Shown here: positions 26,520 through 34,988 of the stretch, in pieces | Layout of the letters: every line of letters begins with the position of its first letter | How positions within the stretch are numbered: the first letter of the stretch is position 1 | Assembly: GCA_022072615.1 (NCBI GenBank) | Contig: JAJVHS010000002.1 | Coordinates: forward strand, 43,552-84,522 | DNA: 40,971 bases | DNA from: Phycisphaerales bacterium | GTDB taxonomy: Bacteria; Planctomycetota; Phycisphaerae; Phycisphaerales; UBA1924 | Reading direction: 5' to 3' | Made by a program: the position numbers and the translations under genes | The notes under the pieces: generated by a model | Databases searched by the model: none | The model's input: only the letters and a program-made list of their open reading frames with translations | Told to the model about the DNA's origin: nothing

Positions 26520-26903
26520 ATGCCCCGCACGCGTTCGCACTCGCTCACTCTTCGAACCGCGAGCGTCGCACTCTGCGTTCTCGCGTCGTCAACGCCCGCA
26601 TCCATCGTCGTACTGTCGAGCGGCGGCACGGCCACCTCGAACGGGTCATTCATCATTCTCGGCCAACCGATCATCGGACGAGCATCGCATTCGGCCGTTC
26701 AAGCCGATCTCGGCTTCCTCCCGTGCGCGCTGGCGGGCTGCCCGGCCGACTTCGACGGCTCGGGCTTCGTCGACACCGACGACTTCACGGCGTTTGTCCT
26801 CGCATTCGAGGCAGGCACCGACGACGCCGACTTCGACGGCACCGGCTTCGTCGATACAGACGACTTCACCGCCTTCGTGCTCGCGTTCGAAGCGGGGTGC
26901 TGA
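26520..26903 (+). CDS. Small exported protein with C-terminal GC-type dockerin
   Basis: 127 residues, ATG at 26520 with GGAGA upstream. N-terminus MPRTRSHSLTLRTASVALCV is a signal peptide ending near STPAS. A short beta segment (VLSSGGTATSNGSFIILGQP) resembles the start of a longer domain that in relatives ends in a gap-filling repeat, so the body may be truncated. Residues 73-127 are the paired Asp-rich loops (DFDGSGFVDTDDFTAF) ending in Gly-Cys, nearly the same in DNA as at 7076-7235 and 36052-36215. A hairpin identical in stem to the one at 7273 follows. It lies downstream of the protease-like gene on the same strand. Confidence 0.83.
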   Translation: MPRTRSHSLTLRTASVALCVLASSTPASIVVLSSGGTATSNGSFIILGQPIIGRASHSAVQADLGFLPCALAGCPADFDGSGFVDTDDFTAFVLAFEAGTDDADFDGTGFVDTDDFTAFVLAFEAGC

Positions 26904-26929
26904 GGCTCGTACACATCGCTCGCTCAGCA

Positions 26930-26952
26930 CGGCCCGGCCCACCGCCGGGCCG
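26930..26952 (+). terminator. GC-rich hairpin, probable terminator after the small GC-dockerin gene
   Basis: Nine-base stem CGGCCCGGC / GCCGGGCCG around a CCACC loop, 27 bases past the stop, followed by TTCTC. The stem matches 7273-7295 exactly and only one loop base differs. It could act on both strands, because a convergent gene ends at 27057. Confidence 0.65.
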
Positions 26953-27056
26953 TTCTCGTGGCGCAGGTTCAATCCCGTTTGAAACTTGTAGCAGGGCATC
27001 TCCTTGCGTCGCCACCGAGCGACGCGGCCCACGTGCGTCCACGCGGCTTCGCATGC

Positions 27057-27782
27057 TCACACGCCGCCGCCGGGCCGAGTGCGTCGCCTGCCCGCCACCA
27101 GCCCGGCCAATCCAACCAGCGCGAGCGTCCCGGGAGCGGGCGTGATCTGGATGTCATCGAGCGCGATGTAGCTCGACGGCGCGGGATTGAAGGGATCGAG
27201 CTGCGCCACGAACTCGAACACCGCGGTGGACGACGCGGGCGCGATGAACGTGAACGATCGTGACTCCCAGGTCAGCGATGCTGTGTTCTGCGTCAACTTC
27301 CCGATGAAGTTGCCGTCCAGCAGCACGTTCACTTCGCCCCGCCCGTAGTACGGGCCGCCGTACGGGATCGCCTTGCCCAGATCATCGGCCGCGATGCACG
27401 CCGACACCGTGTACTGGTTCCCCGGGATCAGCGGCGCCGTCTGCTGCGCGAACGACTCGTTGATCCCGCCGAAGTCTGTGGAAGCCGCAAACCCGATGAA
27501 GCGGTGCCCGTCGCACGCGACCATCCCCTTGAACATGTTGTCGTAGGCGGGAATCCCGCCGATCCCCCACCCGTCGGCCGAAGTGTTGTCGTACAGATCC
27601 GGCGTGAAGCTGGTCGCATACCAGGGCGCGGGGGTGCCGGGAGAGAAGATGTTCGGCCCACCCGAGTACGCCACGCCCGTCTCGAAGCTGCCGTTGACGA
27701 GCGGTCGCGCCACCGCGGGCGTTGCGCCCGACGCGAGAACCGTGAACATCGCGAGAGAACCGAGAATGCTGATGCGTGCCAT
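27057..27782 (-). CDS. Exported protein with PEP-CTERM-like sorting tail
   Basis: 241 residues from ATG 27782, with GGAGGG 6 bases upstream. Signal peptide MARISILGSLAMFTVLASG ends near PAVA. The body begins RPLVNGSFETGVAYSGGPN, followed by a beta-sandwich pattern (NESFAQQTAPLIPGNQYTVS, FEFVAQLDPFNPAPSSYIAL) like carbohydrate-binding modules often seen in PEP-CTERM proteins (the GSFE opening). The tail reads DDIQITPAPGTLALVGLAGL followed by VAGRRRTRPGG. Probably exported and envelope-sorted by an exosortase; it may bind polysaccharide. It converges with the small GC-dockerin gene. Confidence 0.87.
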   Translation of the reverse strand: MARISILGSLAMFTVLASGATPAVARPLVNGSFETGVAYSGGPNIFSPGTPAPWYATSFTPDLYDNTSADGWGIGGIPAYDNMFKGMVACDGHRFIGFAASTDFGGINESFAQQTAPLIPGNQYTVSACIAADDLGKAIPYGGPYYGRGEVNVLLDGNFIGKLTQNTASLTWESRSFTFIAPASSTAVFEFVAQLDPFNPAPSSYIALDDIQITPAPGTLALVGLAGLVAGRRRTRPGGGV

Positions 27783-28144
27783 GACCGACCCTCCGAGTGA
27801 AAGTGACTGAACACCACCATCGCATCGGCGATGGCTTGTTGATCGCGAGTAAAGACGGCACCGGCTCCGGGCCGAACTCGCCCGGATCGGCCGCATGGCC
27901 AAAACCGCGGAGCCCGCCTGACTTGAGCTGGCAGCCGTCACGGCTGCCAGCGGGTCTCGGCGACTTCCGTCATACAGACTTGCCGGCCGAGCCTCGAACC
28001 TTGCACCCAGAGCAAAAGATTCCGCGACGGGCCTCGCACGGCACCCGACCCGCCCATGCCGGAGCGTCTCCTTGGTCGACGCCAACGCCCCACCTTAACG
28101 CACGGGGCACAGCGAACCAGAAGACATCGACGAGCTCGGCCCTG
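27783..28144. other. Intergenic region containing a perfect 23-bp palindrome
   Basis: About 360 bases between two minus-strand genes. At 27928-27950 the arms CTGGCAGCCGT and ACGGCTGCCAG are perfectly complementary around one base. No T-run follows on either strand. It could be an operator for the gene starting at 27782, about 145 bases away, or a stem of a processing or termination site after the gene ending at 28145. No gene was seen in the rest. Confidence 0.5.
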
Positions 28145-28717
28145 TCATTTCTCCCGCAGCTTCTGGATCGTCGCGAGCACATCCTCGCGTGCCTCGGACC
28201 CCACCATCCAGCGCGGCAGACGGCTCAAGAGGCTCGCGTTCGCGGATCCTTGCCGCTGCTTCGCCGCAACGTACGCAGCGGTCTCTTCCAGTTGTGCGAG
28301 ATTGAAGAACCACATCGTGTGTCCGCGACACGGCGCGACGAGCCACAGCGGCAGCCCGAACGCCGGGTCGCTCGGACTCGATGCTGACAACCCGCTTTCA
28401 GGTCGTTTCGAACGATTGTTGAACGCGGATGACGGGGTTGCCCGGGCCTCAACAAGGCCCGGATAAATCAGTTGTGGAGCCCAATCGCGGTTGACAATTT
28501 CCCGTTCGGCGACCCGCCCGCAGTGCCCACAGGTCAACCGGAACACCGTCCGGTGGCTCCTGCTCCATGGGTCGGTCTCGTCGGGATTCTTGGGGCGGTG
28601 GGTGACGCGCACGCAACGATCGCATCCGGGACATCGCACAAGAAACTCTTCCGCGAACGAGAAAAGTCGACGCCCTGAGTCAACGTGCCGCGATGGTTGG
28701 GGCTGGCTTCCACTCAT
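28145..28717 (-). CDS. Zinc-ribbon protein of unknown function
   Basis: About 190 residues from the ATG at 28717 (an in-frame ATG at 28750 is possible). Two CxxC pairs, C29-x2-C32 in LVRCPGCDRC and C63-x2-C66 in LTCGHCG, make a zinc ribbon. The C-terminal half contains GLPLWLVAPCRGHTMWFFN followed by LEETAAYVAAKQRQ, then SLLSRLPRWMVGSEAREDVL. This arrangement occurs in a widespread bacterial family of small cytoplasmic zinc-ribbon proteins whose function is not established. No signal peptide or membrane segment. It is divergent from the GH106-like gene. Isolated position; partners not indicated by the context. Confidence 0.75.
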   Translation of the reverse strand: MSGSQPQPSRHVDSGRRLFSFAEEFLVRCPGCDRCVRVTHRPKNPDETDPWSRSHRTVFRLTCGHCGRVAEREIVNRDWAPQLIYPGLVEARATPSSAFNNRSKRPESGLSASSPSDPAFGLPLWLVAPCRGHTMWFFNLAQLEETAAYVAAKQRQGSANASLLSRLPRWMVGSEAREDVLATIQKLREK

Positions 28718-28987
28718 CGAAATGCATGATACGCGAGTGAGCCGACGCATCCTTCCCCACGCAGCGCGAGTGCAGTATCAACCGTCGATCCGCTGGCACA
28801 AGCCGCCCCATCCGGGATGGGCCGCCAGGAATCGCCCGCCGGCGGATCGGCGACGCAACGGCTTTCAGGGCCGCATCGGGCAGCCAGTTCGTGAAGTTGA
28901 CGTTGGCGACGGTGGACCCAAATCCGTAGCCGCACGCCCGCGAGCGTCGCAGTGATGGTGCTCCACCTGTACCATGGAAGGACCATG

Positions 28988-31900
28988 ATGAAGCAAGAGC
29001 GTCCCGTATCGATCCACATCATCCTCCTTCTACTGCTGTGCATCATGAAGGGCGAGGCGATCGCTGGTGCGCGAGAGGACGATCTCCTCCGCGCTGGATT
29101 CCAGAATCCCCCGCCGCGAGCGCGGCCGGATGCCTTCTGGCCCTGGCTGAATGGCCACGCCGATCCGGTTCGCATCACCAAAGAGATGGAGGCGTTCAAG
29201 GCAGCGGGCTTCTCGCGCCTGCAGGTGTGGGACGTGCGGGCCATCCACGATCCCGAGGGGATCGTCCCCACAGGGCCCGCGTTCCTCAGCGACGCCTGGC
29301 TGGAGAACCTCGCCCACGCGGAGCGCGAGGCGACGCGGCTGGGGCTCGAGCTCGGCCTCGTTGCCGCCAGCGGGTGGAACGCGGGCGGCACCTGGGTCAC
29401 TCCCGAGCACGCCGGGCTCGGGCTCTACTCATCAACGCAATCGGTTCTGGGCCCGGCGACGCTCGACCTGAAGCTCACCTTCCCGGAGCTCCCCGCCCAC
29501 AGCCCGCGCGGCGAGGATGGGCGCCCCGCGTACTGGCGGACTGTCGCCGTCCAGGCCTCTCCCGCCGCGGGCGCGGGGGCTTTCGTGCCCGAGCGGGTCA
29601 TCGACCTGACCGATCGGCTCGGCGATGACGGGACGCTCCGCTGGGACGCGCCCGGTGGGGAGTGGACCATCCGGTGGTTCGTGTTTGCGAACACCGGGCA
29701 GCGCCTCATCGTGCCCAGCCCGGGCTCGGACGGTCTCCAGATCGACTTTTTCGATGCGGACGACAGCCGCGCCTACTTCACGCACGTGCTCGGGCGGCTG
29801 GAGTCCGCGCTTGGCCCGCTCGGGGATACCTCGCTGCGGTATCTCGAGGTCGACAGCCTCGAGCTCGAGGGCGATCGCCTCGGCGCGTGGACGGAGGACA
29901 TCCTGGAGGCCTTCCATGCGCGCTACGGCTACGACGCGAAGCCCTGGATCTCTCTGCTCCTTGACCCCGGCCGCACAGGCGATCGTGGCGAGCGGTTCCT
30001 CCACGACTGGACGCGCCTCGTCAGCGACCTGATGATCGAGCACCACTACCGCCTCGGCAACGAGCTGCTCCGCGAGCGGGGCCTCCTGCTCGCGGCCGAG
30101 GCCGGCGGACCCGGGCCGCCGATCTGGAACAGTTGCCCGATCGACGCGCTGGGGGCGCTCGGAGCCGTGGGGCTCATGCGCGGCGAGTTCTGGCCCAAGC
30201 ACCGGAGCATGTACAACGTCAAGCAGATCGCCTGCGCGGCACACACCTACGGCCAGACGATCGTGGATGCCGAATCGTTCACCTCATGGCGGCACTGGCG
30301 TGACGGCCCCTACTACCTCAAGCTGCTCGCCGACCAGGCGTTCATCGACGGGCTGAATCACATCACGTTCCACACCGCGCCGCACGGTGGGAGCGAAATC
30401 GGCCTACCCGGCCTGGCCTATCACGCCGGGACACACATCGGGCCGAACCTCGTGTGGTGGCCGATGGCCGGGCCGTTCATCGAGTACCTGTCGCGGTGCT
30501 CGTTCCTCCTGCAGGAGGGCCGGCCCGTGGCCGACGTGTGTTTCTACCAGGGCGACGGCGCACCCGCGTTCCACCCGCTCGCCGTGGACTGGGACCCGGA
30601 GCTGCGCCACGCCGGGTACGACTACGACGTGGTCGATGTGCGAGTCTTGACGAGCACCATGAGCGTGAGAGACGGCCGCGTCCACCTGCCGCACGGCGTG
30701 AGCTACGCCCTGCTGGTCCTCCCCGACGAGGACTCGATCGATCCGGCGGCGCTGCGCAAGATCCGGGAGCTGGTTCGCCAGGGAGCGACGGTGCTCGGGC
30801 CACGACCGGTGCGGACCGGCGGCCTCGCGGGCTACCCCGCGGCCGACGAGGAGGTCCGAGCGATCGCCGGCGAACTGTGGGGTGAGATCGATGGGGTACA
30901 GACCACCGAGCACCGCTTCGGGGCCGGACGCGTGGTCCAGGGCCGTCCGGTGCTCGAGGTGCTCGGCGAGCTCCCGCCGGACTTCACCTGGGAAAGCGGC
31001 GACCCGCGGACGCGTCTGAGCTACGTGCACCGGGCCACCGACAACGCCGAGATCTACTTCGTCGTCAACAACCACGAACGCTGGGAGGACCTCGACGGAC
31101 TGTTCCGGGTCAGCGGGAAGCAACCGGAACTCTGGGATTCGTCGACCGGCGAGATCACCCGGACGCGGGAATTCCTCGACGACGGCGCACGCACACGCGT
31201 CCGGCTTCGCCTCGCGCCCGGTGGCTCCATGTTCGTGGTTTTCCGGGCAGATCCGGCGACGCCCGGGCCGGTCCCGTACTCCGTCGCTCCGATGATCCGC
31301 ACCCGCTCGGCCGCACCCGACCTCGCACACGGCGACACGCCGAACGGCCCGGCGTGGGTTTCCTCTGGCAAGGCTCCGCCGCGAGACGAGTCCATCGTGT
31401 TCGACCTCCGCTCCCAGGTCGACCTGGGCCACGCGGAGCTCTGGAATTTCCAGGATCAGGCCCGCGGCCTCTTGACCCGCGGTATCCGGGAGATGGAGGT
31501 CTCGGTGTCCGCGGACGGCGCGGTCATGAAGCCGCTCGGCCGGGTCGAGCTGGCCCGCGCACCGGAGATCGGCGAACGCGGCTACCAGCAGCGGATCGAG
31601 CTCCCCGCGCCGCAATCTCGCTACGTCCGCTTCGACATCGTCTCCAACCACAGCGACGACTGGTCGGGGCGGACGGACATCGTGGGGCTGAACCGAGTCG
31701 CCTTCTTTAATACCGATGGGGAGGAGATCGACGGTGTCCGGGTTCACAATGTGTCATCCGGGATCGCCCACGATCCGCGGACAGACGCGCTGCGCACGCC
31801 TTCACGAGCGGGATTCGACATTACCGGTCCGTGGCGCGTGCGCTTCCAGCCCGAACGTGGCGCGCCGGAACAGGCGGAGTTCCCCGAACTGATCTCCTGG

Positions 31901-32311
31901 CCCGATGCCGAGGACGAGGGGATCCGCCACTTCTCGGGCATCGCCGAGTACTCGGCGCGCTTCCAGGCGTCCGCCGAACTCGCCGAAAGAGACGGTCCGT
32001 TAGAGCTTGACCTCGGCCGCGTCGCCGGCGTCGCCCGGGTCACCCTCAACGGAAAGCAAGTCGGTATCGTCTGGAAGCCGCCCTACGCCCTCGACGTGAC
32101 AGGCCGCCTGAGAGTCGGTGAGAACGAGCTGCGCTGCGAGGTGGCGAACACCTGGCACAACCGCCTCGTCGGGGACTCCACCCTGTCGCCCGAACAACGC
32201 ATCACCCGGACAAACATCCGGCGGCCGTTCAACCCGAGCACGCCGCTCCTCGAGTCAGGGCTCCTCGGTCCGGTCAGGCTGTTGCCCGCCGGAGAGGGTC
32301 CTCCCCGCTGA
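28988..32311 (+). CDS. Exported GH106-like glycoside hydrolase (alpha-L-rhamnosidase-like)
   Basis: 1107 residues; ATG 28988 has AAGGA 5 bases upstream, and ATG 28985 is only 2 bases from it. Signal peptide around HIILLLLLCIMKGEAIAG. Features of the GH106 layout: an N-terminal ARPDAFWPWLNGHADPVRIT, AGFSRLQVWDVR, REATRLGLELGLVAASGWNA followed by GGTWVTPE. Middle: SWRHWRDGPYYLKLLADQAF, FHTAPHGGSEIGLPG and a glycosidase-type region. C-terminal: a galactose-binding-like section with LDLGRVAGVARVTLNGKQVG and ELRCEVANTWHNRLVGD, as in sugar-binding domains of GH2 and GH106 proteins. Expected role: cleaving alpha-L-rhamnose or similar sugars from external polysaccharides. It has no sorting tail and stands alone, without a visible transporter or other hydrolase nearby. 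Confidence 0.85.
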   Translation: MKQERPVSIHIILLLLLCIMKGEAIAGAREDDLLRAGFQNPPPRARPDAFWPWLNGHADPVRITKEMEAFKAAGFSRLQVWDVRAIHDPEGIVPTGPAFLSDAWLENLAHAEREATRLGLELGLVAASGWNAGGTWVTPEHAGLGLYSSTQSVLGPATLDLKLTFPELPAHSPRGEDGRPAYWRTVAVQASPAAGAGAFVPERVIDLTDRLGDDGTLRWDAPGGEWTIRWFVFANTGQRLIVPSPGSDGLQIDFFDADDSRAYFTHVLGRLESALGPLGDTSLRYLEVDSLELEGDRLGAWTEDILEAFHARYGYDAKPWISLLLDPGRTGDRGERFLHDWTRLVSDLMIEHHYRLGNELLRERGLLLAAEAGGPGPPIWNSCPIDALGALGAVGLMRGEFWPKHRSMYNVKQIACAAHTYGQTIVDAESFTSWRHWRDGPYYLKLLADQAFIDGLNHITFHTAPHGGSEIGLPGLAYHAGTHIGPNLVWWPMAGPFIEYLSRCSFLLQEGRPVADVCFYQGDGAPAFHPLAVDWDPELRHAGYDYDVVDVRVLTSTMSVRDGRVHLPHGVSYALLVLPDEDSIDPAALRKIRELVRQGATVLGPRPVRTGGLAGYPAADEEVRAIAGELWGEIDGVQTTEHRFGAGRVVQGRPVLEVLGELPPDFTWESGDPRTRLSYVHRATDNAEIYFVVNNHERWEDLDGLFRVSGKQPELWDSSTGEITRTREFLDDGARTRVRLRLAPGGSMFVVFRADPATPGPVPYSVAPMIRTRSAAPDLAHGDTPNGPAWVSSGKAPPRDESIVFDLRSQVDLGHAELWNFQDQARGLLTRGIREMEVSVSADGAVMKPLGRVELARAPEIGERGYQQRIELPAPQSRYVRFDIVSNHSDDWSGRTDIVGLNRVAFFNTDGEEIDGVRVHNVSSGIAHDPRTDALRTPSRAGFDITGPWRVRFQPERGAPEQAEFPELISWPDAEDEGIRHFSGIAEYSARFQASAELAERDGPLELDLGRVAGVARVTLNGKQVGIVWKPPYALDVTGRLRVGENELRCEVANTWHNRLVGDSTLSPEQRITRTNIRRPFNPSTPLLESGLLGPVRLLPAGEGPPR

Positions 32312-32380
32312 AGCCCCTTCCACCGGAGCGCAAGCAGCAATGCCCGGGCAGGCGCTCGCACAGCCCGGGTAGACATCGCA

Positions 32381-32659
32381 TCAGATCGGCACCGCCGTCT
32401 GCGTCAGATTCCGCTCGGCCCAGGTGTTGGTGGCGGGCGTCCACCACAGCCGCATGACATCGCCCGACTTAGAGGTGCTGAGAATGCTCATGCTGAACCC
32501 ACCTGAGAGGGCCGTGATGCCGGTGATGGGTCCGCTCGTGAGGGTCGCGCCCGGAACTTCTTCGCGGAACTTCTCGATGTTCCATGGATTGTTGTTCACG
32601 CCCGGAACCCACCAGTAGACGCTGATGGTGCCGTCCGATTCTCGCCCCGCGATGTTCAT
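32381..32659 (-). CDS. Small beta-propeller-like protein, copy 1
   Basis: 92 residues from an ATG at 32659 (MNIAGRESDGTISVYWWVPG). Two internally similar segments, DGTISVYWWVPG then WNIEKFREEV, and FSMSILSTSKSGDVMRLWWT then WAERNLTQTA, look like two blades of a propeller of the kind in lectin or tectonin-like proteins. The sequence matches 40685-40963 over its full length, mostly with conservative changes. There is no signal peptide, so it may be the C-terminal end of a longer gene that has lost its start, or a small stand-alone protein. It sits immediately next to the recombinase 3'-end repeat at 32697-32779. Confidence 0.6.
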   Translation of the reverse strand: MNIAGRESDGTISVYWWVPGVNNNPWNIEKFREEVPGATLTSGPITGITALSGGFSMSILSTSKSGDVMRLWWTPATNTWAERNLTQTAVPI

Positions 32660-32696
32660 GGCGGGCCCAGGGCGTGACCCAACTGCACATGCTGCT

Positions 32697-32779
32697 GGGA
32701 AACGCCCGGCCACACAACGCCACCGGGCCGAACTCACAGAACAACCTGCCGGAGAGTGGGTCGCAGGTTGCGCCAATAG
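32697..32779. repeat. Copy of the serine-recombinase 3' end and downstream sequence
   Basis: About 83 bases match 40490-40571: the stretch CACACAACGCCACCGGGCCG, then GGGTCGCAGGTTGCGCCAAT, in the same order and spacing with a few changes. In the second copy this is the end of the recombinase coding sequence plus the following bases. Here only the tail remains. Confidence 0.7.
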
Positions 32780-32947
32780 AGGACGACGGTGTGGTCTGAC
32801 AGGTTGCCCTTCGAAACGCCAGAGACGCATTGCCGCATAGATCACTTCCGGCAAGTGGCGGGCGTCAAGATAGCCAATTGTGATGAAAAGCGAGCGAATT
32901 CCGAGTACGCTCTCCCGTAACCGCTGCTGTTCCTCAGGAGAAGCACC

Positions 32948-34204
32948 TTGAAGACCACCAAGCACGCAACCGTTCTATCCGCTCTCGCCCTTGTCGCCGC
33001 CAGCGGCCTGCTTCTCGCCGGTCCGCTCGACCCGCCCGCGGGGCCGGTCGCGTCGACCCATAAGACCCTCACCGAGGTAGAGCCGCGGATCGCGATCAAC
33101 GCGACCAACACGCCAGGCGACGCCGACAGCGTCTTCAAGATCACCCAGCCGGGCTCGTACTACCTGACCGGCAACATCACCGGCGTGATGGGCAAGCACG
33201 GCATCGAGATCACCGCCAGCGGCGTGACGATCGACCTCAACGGGTTCGACCTCGTCGGCGTCCCGGGCATGGGTTCGTTCGACGGCGTGATCGCGATCAT
33301 CGGCGGTCTGACCAGCATCGAGGTCCGCAACGGGTCGGTCCGCAACTGGGGCGACGGGGGCATCGACCTCGGATCAGCGGGCGCGCTCAACACCCTCGTG
33401 GAAAACGTGCGAGCCAGCGGCAACGGTGGCAACGGCATCAGCGTCAGCGCCGGCAGCACGGTGACGGGCTGCAAGGCGCACCAGAACACCGGCAACGGCA
33501 TCCTCGGCGCCAACAGCAGCACGGTCACCGCTTGCACGGTGTACAACAACACGAACAGCGGCCTCAACGTCAGCCACGGCAGCACGGTCACCGCTTGCAC
33601 CGCCTACCTGAACACCGGCAACGGCATCAGCGTCGGTATCGGCTGCACGGTCACCGGCTCCACCGCGTACCAGAACACCGCACACGGCATCAACGTCGGA
33701 AACGGCTGCACGGTCACCGCTTGCACGGTGTACCTGAACACCAGCAACGGCATCAGCGCCAGCTCCGGCTGCACGATCACGGGCTGCACGGTGTACGACA
33801 ACACCGCTCACGGCATCAACACCAGCCACGGCTGCACGATCACGGACTGCACCGCCCGCTTCAACACGCTCGACGGCATCCAGTGCGCGGACGCATGCGT
33901 GATCCGGGGCAACACCTGTACACGCAACGGCTTTGACACCGCCGACGGCGCGGGCATCCACGTCACCGGCGTCGACAACCGCATCGAAGGCAACACCTGC
34001 ACCGGCTCCGACCGTGGCATCGACGTGGACTCTTCCGGGAACATCATCGTCAAGAACACCTGCTCGAGCAACGGGACCAACTGGGATGTGGTCTCCGGCA
34101 ACGTCATCCTGGTTGTCAACACGACGATCGCCGGCGCCGTCACCGGCAACGCCGGCGGAACGGCCCCCGGCTCGACCGACCCCAACGTCAACTTCACCTA
34201 CTGA
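32948..34204 (+). CDS. Exported right-handed beta-helix protein with seven 21-residue repeats
   Basis: 418 residues. The start codon is TTG at 32948, with AGGAG 7 bases upstream; no suitable ATG is present. Signal peptide (MKTTKHATVLSALALVAASG) ending near LLAG. Next comes GPLDPPAGPVAST and TLTEVEPRIAINATNTPGD, an opening shared with the gene at 38738-39784, then a beta-helix entry (YYLTGNITG, GVTIDLNGFDL). Residues 170-316 are seven tandem 21-residue coils (for example TVTACTVYLNTSNGISASSG), encoded by exact 63-base units. The end reads FTY, with no sorting tail. Parallel beta-helices of this style bind or cleave polysaccharides; no catalytic residues are evident here. Confidence 0.85.
   Translation: MKTTKHATVLSALALVAASGLLLAGPLDPPAGPVASTHKTLTEVEPRIAINATNTPGDADSVFKITQPGSYYLTGNITGVMGKHGIEITASGVTIDLNGFDLVGVPGMGSFDGVIAIIGGLTSIEVRNGSVRNWGDGGIDLGSAGALNTLVENVRASGNGGNGISVSAGSTVTGCKAHQNTGNGILGANSSTVTACTVYNNTNSGLNVSHGSTVTACTAYLNTGNGISVGIGCTVTGSTAYQNTAHGINVGNGCTVTACTVYLNTSNGISASSGCTITGCTVYDNTAHGINTSHGCTITDCTARFNTLDGIQCADACVIRGNTCTRNGFDTADGAGIHVTGVDNRIEGNTCTGSDRGIDVDSSGNIIVKNTCSSNGTNWDVVSGNVILVVNTTIAGAVTGNAGGTAPGSTDPNVNFTY
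33455..33895 (+). repeat. Seven tandem 63-bp coding repeats
   Basis: Units begin at 33455, 33518, 33581, 33644, 33707, 33770 and 33833, each 63 bases with no indels. Unit starts share (A/T)GCACGGTCAC or a close variant. Units 2, 3 and 5 are the most alike. Such in-frame repeats can expand or contract by recombination and change the length of the beta-helix. Confidence 0.85.
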
Positions 34205-34557
34205 CGCCGAGGTCTCTCGGCGGCCCAGACTTGAAGGTGGGCTGTTTCGCAGCCCCGAAGGCACGGAGTAGGACTGCGGCCCACCGGCAGGCCGCACCGC
34301 CCGCTGGCGGGTACTTTCCGACGTGATCTTTGAAAATCAGGCCGCCTTGCCAGGGGTTCGGGTTGCGATCCGGCTCCCCCGCCGCGATGAGATGCGAGTC
34401 CCGGCCAGAGCCACGCACACAAGGGAACGCCCCCTGATCGCCCCGCGCTGACGGCGCTGGAACCGAGGGACCGGACTCGCTGCCCGGGGGCGCTGGTGTT
34501 CGGTCCGCCCGCGTGCAGAAACGAATCGCTCGCGCTGTCCCACCCCGACAACGCGAG
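34205..34557. other. Intergenic region downstream of the beta-helix gene
   Basis: Roughly 350 bases between the beta-helix stop and the recombinase remnant. I see no gene with a convincing start or product. A minus-strand frame reading IAAGEPDRNPNPWQGGLIF is open but matches nothing I recognise. Confidence 0.45.
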
Positions 34558-34822
34558 GTCCACGTCGTGGGGCCTGAGGGCCAGCGCCTCGGAAATCCGC
34601 AGACCGGCCCGGTACATCATCACCAGCAGCGCCCGGTGCCGGACGCCCACGGCGTCGTCCCCGCAGGCGGCCAGCAGCACCCGTACTTCCGCTTCCGTCA
34701 GCACCTCCGCGGGCCGCCGGGTCCCTGGGCTTGGGCCGCCGCCGCCGGGGCGGGGCCTGGCACAGAACCGGGTGCCGGCCCGGGTCCGATTCCACATATC
34801 CGTGCGGGGTACTCGTGCGCAT
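34558..34822 (-). pseudogene. Tyrosine recombinase/integrase remnant, copy 2
   Basis: The frame from ATG 34822 (MRTSTPHGYVESDPGR) is homologous to copy 1. A one-base gain after PKPR puts the rest out of frame, and the second frame reads RRPAEVLTEAEVRVLLAACG, then VMMYRAGLRISEALALRPHD and VD. Here the Tyr codon lost in copy 1 is intact. Similarity stops sharply after HDVD at about 34558, and the following sequence is unrelated, so the catalytic half has been replaced or deleted. Not functional. Confidence 0.8.
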
Positions 34823-34934
34823 ACGGGGCTTCTCCTTTGCTCGCTCCCTAACGGGCCGCGCCTAACCCCCTTCCGCAGGAGCGTTTACGCGACCAACTCG
34901 GAGCCGAGTTACCTCGGGGGCGGGGAGATGGCAA
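34558..34934 (-). repeat. Dispersed repeat: integrase 5' half and leader, copy 2
   Basis: Partner of 20141-20515 on the same strand. The leader is conserved as well as the coding part (CGGGCCGCGCC, CCGCAGGAGCGTT, GCGACCAACTC), which suggests that an element with its own promoter region was duplicated. Confidence 0.75.
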
Positions 34935-34988
34935 GGCTCGATTGAACCCCTCAAACCCGCGAGGTAGACTCGCCGCAACGGTGATCAG

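Noticed and set aside
30404..31747. Minus-strand frame within the GH106-like gene
   Set aside because: Opposite-strand shadow; no ribosome site.
32660..32965. Minus-strand extension of the small propeller gene reading IRSLFITIGYLDARHLPEV
   Set aside because: It runs over the recombinase repeat and into the beta-helix start; homology with the second copy begins only at the internal Met.
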